From the NCBI GenBank assembly GCA_934754855.1, contig CAKVJR010000045.1, positions 1 through 11,782 on the forward strand: a stretch of 11,782 bases of DNA, in the 5' to 3' direction. The stretch comes from an uncultured Candidatus Melainabacteria bacterium (lineage in GTDB: Bacteria; Cyanobacteriota; Vampirovibrionia; Gastranaerophilales; Gastranaerophilaceae). Below the pieces are notes generated by a model that did no database searches, was not told where the DNA came from, and saw only the letters and a program-made list of their open reading frames with translations. The translations under genes were made by a program, and so were the position numbers. Below are positions 1 through 5,212 of the stretch, one piece after another (position 1 is the first letter of the stretch; each line of letters begins with the position of its first letter).

Positions 1-3
1 CAT
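1..3 (-). CDS. Start codon of next gene, probably rpmJ (partial)
   Basis: Only an ATG on the minus strand (3 to 1) is in the window. A good ribosome binding site, AAAGGA, lies about 6 nt before it and overlaps nothing but the 13-nt gap after the infA stop codon. In cyanobacteria and many other bacteria infA is followed by rpmJ (ribosomal protein L36) and then rpsM, so rpmJ is the likely identity. This rests on gene order alone, since no protein sequence is visible. Confidence 0.4.
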
Positions 4-16
4 AATGTTTTCCTTT

Positions 17-232
17 TTATTTAAGTCTGTATGTGATTCTTCCTCTGGTAAGATCATAAGGTGTCATTTCAACCTTTACCTTGTCGCCCGGTAAGATTCT
101 GATGAAATTCTTTCTGATTTTGCCGGATATATGTGCGAGAATTTCGTGTCCGTTTTCCAACTCTACACGAAACATAGCATTCGGCATTGCTTCTAAAATT
201 GTTCCTTCAAATTCAATTACGTCTTTTGACAT
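17..232 (-). CDS. infA: Translation initiation factor IF-1
   Basis: This 71-residue protein is full length for IF-1, a single OB-fold (S1-like) domain that binds the 30S A site during initiation and helps IF-2 and IF-3 select the start codon. Visible family signatures are the 'MSKDVIEFEGT' start, the 'PNAMFRVELENGH' strand-turn, 'LAHISGKIRKNFIRI', 'PGDKV' and the C-terminal 'TPYDLTRGRITYR'. The ATG at 232 has only a weak Shine-Dalgarno (GGA about 8 nt upstream). The next gene starts 13 nt after the stop, so infA heads a ribosomal-protein operon running off the left edge. In many bacteria adk or map lies just upstream of infA. Neither is present here; a ferredoxin gene follows after about 430 bp, so infA is probably transcribed from its own promoter, which I could not place. 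Confidence 0.97.
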   Translation of the reverse strand: MSKDVIEFEGTILEAMPNAMFRVELENGHEILAHISGKIRKNFIRILPGDKVKVEMTPYDLTRGRITYRLK

Positions 233-302
233 CGGTTCTTTCCATTGGTTTTTTACAATAATAAATTACAGGGACACCTGTCCTTGTTTCTCTATCGTAC
301 AT
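213..302 (-). CDS. Possible 29-codon ORF upstream of and overlapping infA
   Basis: An ATG at 302 opens a 29-codon frame on the minus strand that ends at a TGA (215-213) inside infA, overlapping its first 20 nt in another frame. The product starts 'MYDRETRTGVPVIYYCKK'. There is no Shine-Dalgarno before the ATG, and an in-frame TGA lies a few codons upstream. The reading is not low-complexity, unlike most AT-rich spacer frames. It could be a translated leader coupled to infA, a chance frame, or a remnant; the 'ET...YY.KK' pattern is vaguely like an adenylate kinase C-terminus, but too weakly to claim. It contains the near-palindrome at 268-287. Low confidence. Confidence 0.22.
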   Translation of the reverse strand: MYDRETRTGVPVIYYCKKPMERTDVKRRN

Positions 303-616
303 GTTCAAAATTTCAAATCAAGTCTTTTTTCTTGATTTTATGCACTTTTTTATGTTTTCTCTTTATTTCTTGCAGTGTTGTTTATTTAATGTAATGAAAT
401 ATTCAGTCTTCGCCCACTTGTCGAAAATGGCTTAAAATAGATATTTTTGAAAGAATTGTAAATATTTGTTAACACTGAGTAATATTTCTATCTTTAAAAA
501 AACAAGTGCGGTGTTTTTTAAATAAAGAAAGTATATTTATATTTTATCAAAAAATATTTATAAAAATTGGGTTAATTTTTTTATTCCTTGGTATTTAAGG
601 AAATTTTTGTTCACAA
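233..616. other. Long intergenic spacer between infA and ferredoxin
   Basis: Very AT-rich and, apart from the weak 29-codon frame near infA, without a credible gene. It holds two hairpins. One is AAAAAACA (497-504) / TGTTTTTT (512-519), loop AGTGCGG, with A- and T-runs on both sides, so it looks like a bidirectional terminator without an obvious gene to end. The other is TTCCTT (584-589) / AAGGAA (597-602), followed by T5 on the plus strand. A weak infA -10 candidate (TAAAAT, 340 to 335, minus strand) has no -35 match. I see no tRNA, CRISPR or mobile element here. Confidence 0.6.
268..287 (-). repeat. Near-perfect inverted repeat in infA leader
   Basis: ACAGGGACA (268-276), a 2-nt centre (CC), then TGTCCTTGT (279-287) form a dyad with one mismatch. 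In leader RNA (minus strand) the likely hairpin is GGAC-AGGU-GUCC, about 40 nt before the infA start codon. It could be a regulatory hairpin or a protein-binding dyad. No further evidence favours either. Confidence 0.4.
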
Positions 617-644
617 AAAAACCGCCCATTTCTGAGCGGTTTTT
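617..644 (-). terminator. Rho-independent terminator of the deoB-ferredoxin unit
   Basis: AAAAACCGC (617-625) pairs with GCGGTTTTT (636-644) across a 10-nt loop, giving a 9-bp stem. Read on the minus strand it ends in at least seven Ts and lies 18 nt after the ferredoxin stop codon. The A/T symmetry would also let it work on the plus strand. Confidence 0.88.
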
Positions 645-662
645 GAAAATATTTATAGTTAA

Positions 663-839
663 TTATTCAACAATAATTGCTGAAACGGGGCAAGAATCTG
701 CTGCTTCTTTAACGCCTGCTTCGTTTGCTGCAACTTCTGCTTCATTAACTACTGCTTTATCTTCGATGCTGAATACTGCGTCGCAAATTGATTCGCAAGC
801 GCCGCATGAAATGCAATCATCTGAAACTGTAACTTTCAT
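663..839 (-). CDS. Single [4Fe-4S] ferredoxin, 58 aa
   Basis: A small soluble electron carrier of the one-cluster (Thermotoga-like) ferredoxin type. The start is the ATG at 839, which has a strong AAGGAG site about 6 nt upstream; an earlier in-frame start at 881 would add 14 residues and lacks such a site. Cysteines 9, 12 and 15 (C-x2-C-x2-C) plus Cys50 in 'SCPVSAI' are the expected four cluster ligands. Cys19 is also present, where Thermotoga-type ferredoxins have a cysteine forming a disulfide with a second cysteine about 23 residues on; that partner is absent here (Val in 'AGVKEA'), so Cys19 is unpaired. The chain is acidic, as usual. It probably carries electrons for fermentative or radical SAM enzymes; no dedicated partner is adjacent. 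It lies 61 nt downstream of deoB with no terminator between, so it may be expressed both from deoB and from its own promoter. Confidence 0.93.
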   Translation of the reverse strand: MKVTVSDDCISCGACESICDAVFSIEDKAVVNEAEVAANEAGVKEAADSCPVSAIIVE

Positions 840-883
840 TGTGTTCTCCTTTTTTACTTGTATGTGAAATTTCTTTCGCAAAT

Positions 884-912
884 ATTATAGCAAAGAAAAA
901 TTAATTAAACAA
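884..912 (-). promoter_or_regulatory. Ferredoxin promoter (extended -10)
   Basis: On the minus strand TTGTTT (912-907) is followed by a 17-nt spacer and TATAAT (889-884), preceded by TGC (892-890), a perfect extended -10. The predicted start is near 877, giving a leader of about 38 nt. The -35 box lies just before the deoB stop codon on the coordinate axis and just upstream of it functionally overlaps the last deoB codons. Confidence 0.75.
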
Positions 913-2079
913 CCATTCTCTTACGGTATTTGCAATATTGTCGAAACCTACACGTGTGCCGAGGTTTTCAGGTTTCAATGTTTTTCCGTAGATGAGAAGC
1001 GGGATTTGTTCTCTTGTGTGGTCAGTGCCGGGGACTGTCGGGTCGCAACCGTGGTCTGCTGTGATAACGAGGATATCTTCGTCTGTCATTGCATCTTGGA
1101 TTGCGGGGAGGTATGTATCGATTTCTTCGATGGCATGTGCATATCCGATTGCATCGTTTCTGTGGCCGAACAACATATCTGTATCAACAAGGTTTGTGAA
1201 GATAAAGTATTTATTCGGTTTATCGGTACATTCTGCGACCTTTAATTCCGGTTTCGGCAAAGGATTTTTTACTGCTTCGAGAGTCAATTCAAGACCTTCT
1301 TTGTTTGAGCCTGTGTGAATTGCGTGAGTTATACCTTTTCCTACGAAAATATCTTCGATTTTACCGATACCGTAAACGTATCCGTTGCTTTCTGCTACTT
1401 CATCGCAAAGAGTTTTTTTGTAAGGTTTAACAGAGAAGTCACGTCTGTATTTTGAAACTCTTTTGGGTTTACCGTCAACCATTTGATAAGGACGAGCGAT
1501 AACTCTTGAAACGTTTGAAACTTCATTCAGCAATTGACGAGCAATTTTGCAATATTCGTAAAGTGTTTCCAATGGAACAACGTCTATATTCATTGCGATT
1601 TGGAATACGCTGTCTGCTGATGTATAAACAATCGGTTTTTTAGTTTTTTCGTGTTCTTCGTGCAATTCGTCAAGAATTACGGTACCTGATGCTGCTTTGT
1701 TACCCAAAACGCCGCCGCAACCTGTTCTTTTAACGAATTCGTCTATGATGTCTTTCGGGAAACCTGATTCTGTATAAACCTTGAACGGGTTATCAAGAAC
1801 GTGCCCCATCATTTCCCAGTGACCTGTTGTCGTGCATTTTCCTTTTGAAATTTCTTGTAAAATGCCGTATTGTGCAGTCGGGTTATCAACTTTTTTTACG
1901 CCTTCGATGTCGATGATATTGCCTAAGCCCATCTTTTCAAAGTTCGGAACATTCAAACCGCCATTTGCATGTGCAACGTGTGCCAATGTATTGCAAGTCG
2001 GCAAATCATTAAATTCCGCTGCATCAGGCATTGCACCACAACCCATTGAATCCACTACAATAACAATTGCTCTTTTCAT
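901..2079 (-). CDS. deoB: Phosphopentomutase
   Basis: DeoB interconverts ribose (or deoxyribose) 1-phosphate and 5-phosphate, linking nucleoside salvage to the pentose phosphate pathway in the cytoplasm. The 392 residues match the usual family length. It is an alkaline-phosphatase-superfamily enzyme with two metal ions. Visible residues are Asp10 in 'VVDSMGCGAMPDA', the phospho-acceptor Thr85 in 'GKCTTTGHWEMMGH' (83-85 TTT), Asp301 and His306 in 'DTDMLFGHR', Asp342-His343 in 'ADHGCDPT' and His354 in 'GTDHTRE', matching the metal ligands known in Bacillus DeoB by spacing. The cap region 'GGVLGNKAASGT' (122-133) is also typical. The ATG at 2079 has AGAGGA about 7 nt upstream. No nucleoside phosphorylase is adjacent, so the gene is not in a classic deo operon. 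It runs into the ferredoxin gene with no terminator between. Confidence 0.97.
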   Translation of the reverse strand: MKRAIVIVVDSMGCGAMPDAAEFNDLPTCNTLAHVAHANGGLNVPNFEKMGLGNIIDIEGVKKVDNPTAQYGILQEISKGKCTTTGHWEMMGHVLDNPFKVYTESGFPKDIIDEFVKRTGCGGVLGNKAASGTVILDELHEEHEKTKKPIVYTSADSVFQIAMNIDVVPLETLYEYCKIARQLLNEVSNVSRVIARPYQMVDGKPKRVSKYRRDFSVKPYKKTLCDEVAESNGYVYGIGKIEDIFVGKGITHAIHTGSNKEGLELTLEAVKNPLPKPELKVAECTDKPNKYFIFTNLVDTDMLFGHRNDAIGYAHAIEEIDTYLPAIQDAMTDEDILVITADHGCDPTVPGTDHTREQIPLLIYGKTLKPENLGTRVGFDNIANTVREWLFN

Positions 2080-2111
2080 GTTAAATCCTCTTATTTAAAA
2101 TAGTACACAAC

Positions 2112-2117
2112 ATTATA
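2112..2117 (-). promoter_or_regulatory. deoB -10 element
   Basis: A consensus TATAAT on the minus strand (2117 to 2112) would start transcription near 2105, leaving a 26-nt leader with the deoB ribosome binding site. The -35 position falls in a T-run and has no good match, and it overlaps the arm of the 2135-2166 hairpin. Confidence 0.5.
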
Positions 2118-2134
2118 TATTCTATTTAAACACA

Positions 2135-2166
2135 AAAAAAGTTTTGTTGTATATCAAAACTTTTTT
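2135..2166 (-). terminator. Strong hairpin with T-run upstream of deoB
   Basis: AAAAAAGTTTTG (2135-2146) pairs perfectly with CAAAACTTTTTT (2155-2166) around an 8-nt loop. On the minus strand seven Ts follow. It lies 55 nt upstream of the deoB start, so on that strand it must end, or attenuate, a transcript that begins further right, where no intact protein gene exists. This supports a leftward transcript from the 2208-2345 element. It could also act on the plus strand. Confidence 0.7.
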
Positions 2167-2167
2167 G

Positions 2168-2671
2168 CATTTTCCAAATTTCCTTTTTTCCAAGACCAAA
2201 ATTTTTTTTAATGATTATTAATCACCTTGATTAACAGTCTTTTAACCAATTCCAAATATTTCCCTTGTCTGTATGGGTTAGACCATCACCTCGCTTTTTT
2301 CATTCCTGACTGTTCTTCTATGCTATCCTCATGGCTGATGATTTACAAGTTTATTTTTATTAATTAATTTTTACAATGTGGCATGCCCCCGAGCATTATT
2401 GACGAAATTGATTTTTACAATCATTAATGAACAAAGATTAATAAAATTTCGTAATATTAGGCAATTTCTGTAAATTCAACTTATAACTTTAGATTTCGGA
2501 ATTGTTTTTTTGTTTTTCAAAAATATTTTTTAATTTTTTAAATAAAAATTTACAAGTTATATATTTACAAACTGATTTTACTGTTGTATTTATTTGTTTT
2601 TTATTTCAAATATGGCGAAAAGTTCCGAAAAGCCTGCATTTTCTCTCTGTTATAAATGTTAATTTTCATTG
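2168..2671. other. Long intergenic region between deoB and the chromate-type operon
   Basis: About 500 nt with no intact protein gene. The left part holds the candidate RNA element. The right part is extremely AT-rich and contains an 8-bp inverted repeat, ACGAAATT (2402-2409) / AATTTCGT (about 2445-2452), and five copies of TTTACAA on the plus strand at 2342, 2370, 2414, 2549 and 2564, two of them inside the longer shared string ATTTACAAGTT. No insertion sequence, tRNA or riboswitch was recognised. Confidence 0.55.
2218..2234. repeat. Perfect 7-bp inverted repeat
   Basis: TTAATCA (2218-2224), CCT, TGATTAA (2228-2234). It may be a hairpin in the leftward RNA or an operator-like dyad. The neighbouring string AGGTGAT (minus strand) occurs twice, here and near 2285-2291. 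Confidence 0.5.
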
Positions 2672-2680
2672 TGTTATAAT
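2672..2680 (+). promoter_or_regulatory. Extended -10 promoter placed for a leaderless mRNA
   Basis: TGTTATAAT is a perfect extended -10 (TG-n-TATAAT). Its last base is 2680, so the usual start, 7 nt on, is 2687, which is the A of the ATG of the transporter gene. There is no -35 match and no Shine-Dalgarno in the six bases between. Confidence 0.7.
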
Positions 2681-2686
2681 TTTGAT

Positions 2687-3241
2687 ATGGAAAAAATTAC
2701 ATTAACCGAACTTTATAAACAATTTTTTTTGCTCGGTGTTCAACTTTTGGGCGGCGGGTATGTTATTGTTCCTTTGATGAAAAAAGCCTTTGTCGAGGAC
2801 AGAGATTGGCTTACAGAGGAAGAGTTGGTTAATTATTACGCTTTGGGGCAATGTATTCCGGGGATTATTGCTGCGAATGTTTCTGCTTTTACGGGGTACA
2901 AACTTCGGGGCAAAAGAGGTGCTGCGGTTGCACTTGCGGGAATTATATCATCTCCTGTAATTTGCATTCTTGCGATTGCGACGGTGCTTGATAAACTTTT
3001 GCAATTGTCTTTTATTCAAAGCATTTTTTGGGCAGTGAACATTGCGGTTGTCATTCTTCTTTATCTTTCTGTCAAAGAAGTTTGGAATCAGTCGATGAAG
3101 GGTATTTTTTCGTGGGTGATTTTTATTGCAACTTTGGTCGCTTCATTGATTTTCAAGGTTTCTCCCGCAATAATTATCGTCTGCTCATTGGTTTTCGGGG
3201 TATCATATAAGATTTTTGAAAAGAAAAGGAGCGAACGATGA
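2687..3241 (+). CDS. Chromate-type transporter, first half-size subunit
   Basis: This 184-residue, very hydrophobic protein belongs to the CHR (chromate ion transporter) family in its short-chain, single-domain form. Family marks are the N-terminal 'LFLLGVQLLGGGY'-like glycine motif (about residues 15-26, 'LGGGYVIVPLMKK'), the 'DWLTEEELVNYYALGQCIPG' stretch (from about residue 40) with a conserved proline-glycine before the next membrane segment, and 'SAFTGYKLRGKRGAAVAL'. About five or six membrane segments follow, ending in a basic tail. The ATG at 2687 is chosen because the only upstream in-frame alternative, TTG at 2669, would lie upstream of the predicted transcription start. It overlaps the second half-size gene by 4 nt (ATGA). 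Short CHR proteins usually act as paired homologues inserted in opposite orientations; the true substrate (chromate, sulfate or another anion) cannot be told from sequence. Confidence 0.88.
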   Translation: MEKITLTELYKQFFLLGVQLLGGGYVIVPLMKKAFVEDRDWLTEEELVNYYALGQCIPGIIAANVSAFTGYKLRGKRGAAVALAGIISSPVICILAIATVLDKLLQLSFIQSIFWAVNIAVVILLYLSVKEVWNQSMKGIFSWVIFIATLVASLIFKVSPAIIIVCSLVFGVSYKIFEKKRSER

Positions 3242-3777
3242 AAATTTATTGGTTCCTTTTTTACGAATTTTTCAAAATCGGTTTGTTCTCTGTTGGCGGA
3301 GGTTATGCGACAATTCCGTTTTTGTATCAGTTAATTGATGATTACGGTTGGTACAGTGCAAAACAACTTTCTGATATGATTGCCGTTTCGGTTTTAACCC
3401 CCGGTCCTGTCGGAATTAACATGGCAACGTTTGCGGGATTTCAGACGGCGGGCGTTTTTGCGGCTGTTTTTGCCACCGTTTCGATAATTTTGCCTACTTA
3501 TTTTATTGTAATTGCCGTTTCAAAGGCATTGAAAACTTTTCAGGATAATTTTTACGTTAAAGCAAGTTTAGATTCTCTAAAACCTGCGGGCTGTGGGCTT
3601 TTGACGGTTGTTGGACTCAGATTGTTGAAGAACAATGTGACAGATTTGTGGAGCGTTGCAATTTTGTTCGGGCTTTTTGCTTTGAGTTTTAAATTCAAAA
3701 AAAATCCTTTGTATTATTTTGTAATTGCGGGTTTTATCGGCGTATTTTTACATCATTTTTCACTAATTAATATTTAA
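3238..3777 (+). CDS. Chromate-type transporter, second half-size subunit
   Basis: The partner of the preceding gene, 179 residues, is a homologous but divergent CHR domain. It shows 'FFKIGLFSVGGGYATIPFL' near the N terminus (about residues 11-29), 'SDMIAVSVLTPGPVGINMATFAG' with the family's TPGP motif (54-57), and a series of membrane segments through the C terminus. Its ATG overlaps the TGA of the first gene (ATGA), and AAGGAG sits 6 nt upstream inside that gene, so the two are translationally coupled and presumably made in equal amounts. No terminator with a T-run follows, so some transcription may read into the alcohol dehydrogenase gene 94 nt on. Confidence 0.9.
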   Translation: MKIYWFLFYEFFKIGLFSVGGGYATIPFLYQLIDDYGWYSAKQLSDMIAVSVLTPGPVGINMATFAGFQTAGVFAAVFATVSIILPTYFIVIAVSKALKTFQDNFYVKASLDSLKPAGCGLLTVVGLRLLKNNVTDLWSVAILFGLFALSFKFKKNPLYYFVIAGFIGVFLHHFSLINI

Positions 3778-3804
3778 TTCGTGATTTTACAATATTTCAC
3801 GAAT
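3777..3804. promoter_or_regulatory. Inverted repeat next to the alcohol dehydrogenase -35 box
   Basis: ATTCGTGA (3777-3784) and TCACGAAT (3797-3804) form a perfect 8-bp dyad around 12 nt. It ends two bases before the -35 box. As RNA it would be a hairpin, but no T-run follows, so a transcription terminator is less likely than an operator for the dehydrogenase promoter. The half-site is reminiscent of, but not equal to, TTGTGA-type redox-sensor (Rex, FNR/CRP) sites, and the spacing is larger. The regulator is unknown. Confidence 0.45.
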
Positions 3805-3806
3805 AA

Positions 3807-3835
3807 TTGAAACTTATTCATTTTCACGCTATAAT
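3807..3835 (+). promoter_or_regulatory. Strong sigma-70 promoter of the alcohol dehydrogenase
   Basis: TTGAAA (3807-3812), a 17-nt spacer, TATAAT (3830-3835). This is the best promoter in the window. The predicted start is near 3842, with a 30-nt leader. Confidence 0.85.
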
Positions 3836-3871
3836 ACTTGCGATTTTACAGAAAAAAGAAAGGACTTTTTT

Positions 3872-5074
3872 ATGTGGGAAAAGAACATTGACATAAACCA
3901 AGTTGCTGAAATCAGAACAAGAACGACGGTTTATTTTGGCGTTGGTGCTATCAACAAAATTCAAGACATCGCAAAAGACTTGAAATCAAAGGGTATCGAC
4001 AAAGTTATCGTTATGTCTGGCAGAAATGCTTACAAGGCAACAGGTGCTTGGGATGTTGTTGAAAAAGCATTGAAAGACAACGGCGTCGGCTATGTAAATT
4101 ACGACAAAGTTACACCGAACCCGACAACTCATCACGTTGATGAAGCAACCGCTTTGGCTAAAGAATTTGGTGCAAAAGCAGTTATTTCAATCGGTGGCGG
4201 TTCTCCGACAGATGCAGGTAAGTCTGTTGCAATTTTGCTCGAAAACGAAGGCAAAACTGCAAGTGATGTATATGAATTTAAGTTTACTCCTGAAAAAGCA
4301 GCACCGATTGTGTCAATCAACTTGACTCACGGAACAGGTACTGAAACTAACAGATTTGCTGTTGTTACAATTCCTGAAAAGAACTATAAACCTGCAATTG
4401 CATACGATTGCATCTATCCGATGTATGCAATTGATGACCCCGCATTGATGGTTAAACTTTCACCGAAACAAACAAGATACGTTTCAATCGATGCTATTAA
4501 CCACGTTGTTGAAGCGGCAACTTCAAAGGTTGCAAGCCCTTATACAGTTACACTTGCTGCTGAAGTTGTAAGTTTGGTTACTAAATATTTGCCTTATGCA
4601 ATTCTCAATCCTGAAGATTTGACGGCAAGATATTATTTGGCATACGCTGCTATGATGGCAGGTGTTTGCTTCGATAACGGTTTGCTCCACTATACACACG
4701 CTCTTGAGCACCCGCTTAGTGCTGTAAAACCTGATTTGTCACACGGTTTGGGCTTGGCAATGTTGCTTCCTGCCGTAATTAAGGCTATGTACAACGACAA
4801 GAAAGAAGTCTTGAACTACATTTTGGCTCCGATGATTACTGATTTTGAAAATCCGACACCGATTAAAGTTGCTCAAGATGTTCAAGCATGGCTCGCATCT
4901 GTTGATGTAAAAGAAAAACTTGAAGACATCGGATTTACTGCTGATGATGTTGATAAATTGGTAGATTTGACGTTTGAAACTCCGTCACTTGCCGGTTTGC
5001 TCAGCATCGCTCCTTCAGGTAATTCAAAAGAAATCGTTAAACAAATCTATACAGATTCTTTGAAACAACTCTAA
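3872..5074 (+). CDS. Iron-containing alcohol dehydrogenase
   Basis: A 400-residue, full-length member of the iron-dependent (group III) alcohol dehydrogenases, which oxidise alcohols or, in fermentation, reduce aldehydes with NAD(P)H in the cytoplasm. The nucleotide-binding signature 'ISIGGGSPTDAGKS' is at about 105-118, and 'THGTGTE' at 152-158. The iron ligands by family pattern are Asp207 and His211 in 'SIDAINHVVEA', His276 in 'HYTHALEHPLS' and His291 in 'DLSHGLGLAMLLP'; His280 is the extra conserved histidine. The spacing between the last two ligands is one residue longer than in E. coli FucO, a small insertion. The strong promoter, AGGA ribosome site and own terminator mark a single, probably highly expressed gene. 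Substrate (ethanol, butanol, propanediol) cannot be decided from sequence. Confidence 0.95.
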   Translation: MWEKNIDINQVAEIRTRTTVYFGVGAINKIQDIAKDLKSKGIDKVIVMSGRNAYKATGAWDVVEKALKDNGVGYVNYDKVTPNPTTHHVDEATALAKEFGAKAVISIGGGSPTDAGKSVAILLENEGKTASDVYEFKFTPEKAAPIVSINLTHGTGTETNRFAVVTIPEKNYKPAIAYDCIYPMYAIDDPALMVKLSPKQTRYVSIDAINHVVEAATSKVASPYTVTLAAEVVSLVTKYLPYAILNPEDLTARYYLAYAAMMAGVCFDNGLLHYTHALEHPLSAVKPDLSHGLGLAMLLPAVIKAMYNDKKEVLNYILAPMITDFENPTPIKVAQDVQAWLASVDVKEKLEDIGFTADDVDKLVDLTFETPSLAGLLSIAPSGNSKEIVKQIYTDSLKQL

Positions 5075-5090
5075 TTTCTGATTAGATATT

Positions 5091-5124
5091 AAAACGTGGG
5101 ATTGAAATATATCTCACGTTTTTT
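5091..5124 (+). terminator. Terminator of the alcohol dehydrogenase
   Basis: AAAACGTGGGAT (5091-5102) pairs with ATCTCACGTTTT (5111-5122), 12 bp with one G-U pair, loop of 8 nt, followed by a run of Ts to 5124. It starts 17 nt after the stop codon. Confidence 0.88.
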
Positions 5125-5163
5125 ATTGCTTTGTTTTTGCGATTTGTCAAATATAATGCAGAA

Positions 5164-5191
5164 AAAAAACGACCCGTTAAGGTCGTTTTTT
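5164..5191 (-). terminator. Terminator of the HNH-protein gene (bidirectional)
   Basis: AAAAAACGACC (5164-5174) pairs with GGTCGTTTTTT (5181-5191) across the 6-nt loop CGTTAA. On the minus strand it is 22 nt after the HNH gene's stop and ends in eight Ts. On the plus strand it would back up the alcohol dehydrogenase terminator. Confidence 0.88.
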
Positions 5192-5212
5192 AAAATAGAA
5201 ATCAGTGTTTTT

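Larger units (their letters stand above)
2135..2345 (-). ncRNA. Candidate leftward RNA or broken small gene
   Basis: This less AT-rich island in a very AT-rich spacer reads, on the minus strand, as an open frame from 2342 to the TAA at 2210-2208, with one in-frame TGA (2288-2286). Before the TGA it reads 'SHEDSIEEQSGMKKAR' (ATG at 2303); after it, 'WSNPYRQGKYLELVKRLL' and on to 'IKVINNH'. The same stretch can fold: AACAGUC (2314-2308) pairs with GACUGUU (2239-2233), CAUCA(G)CC (2340-2333) with GGUGAUG (2290-2284), and UUAAUCA/UGAUUAA forms a local hairpin at 2234-2218. A weak promoter, TTGTAA (2376-2371), 17 nt, TAAACT (2353-2348), would start near 2341, and the hairpin at 2135-2166 would end it, for an RNA of about 205 nt. 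It may be a structured RNA, or a remnant of a peptide gene interrupted by TGA. I do not recognise a known family. Confidence 0.35.

Noticed and set aside
213..302. Remnant of adenylate kinase upstream of infA
   Set aside because: The resemblance is limited to a few residues with an insertion, and the frame is closed just upstream, so it does not support a claim.
992..1318. Plus-strand open frames inside deoB
   Set aside because: They are antisense shadows of a clearly conserved phosphopentomutase and have no ribosome site.
2286..2288. TGA read as tryptophan (recoded genetic code)
   Set aside because: TGA ends the first transporter gene with a normal ATGA overlap, and Trp is encoded by TGG in the conserved proteins, so a general recoding is not supported.
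3777..3804. Rho-independent terminator of the transporter operon
   Set aside because: The stem lacks a following T-run on the plus strand and ends next to the next gene's -35 box.
4132..4711. Short frames on both strands inside the alcohol dehydrogenase gene
   Set aside because: They are shadows of a full-length conserved enzyme.
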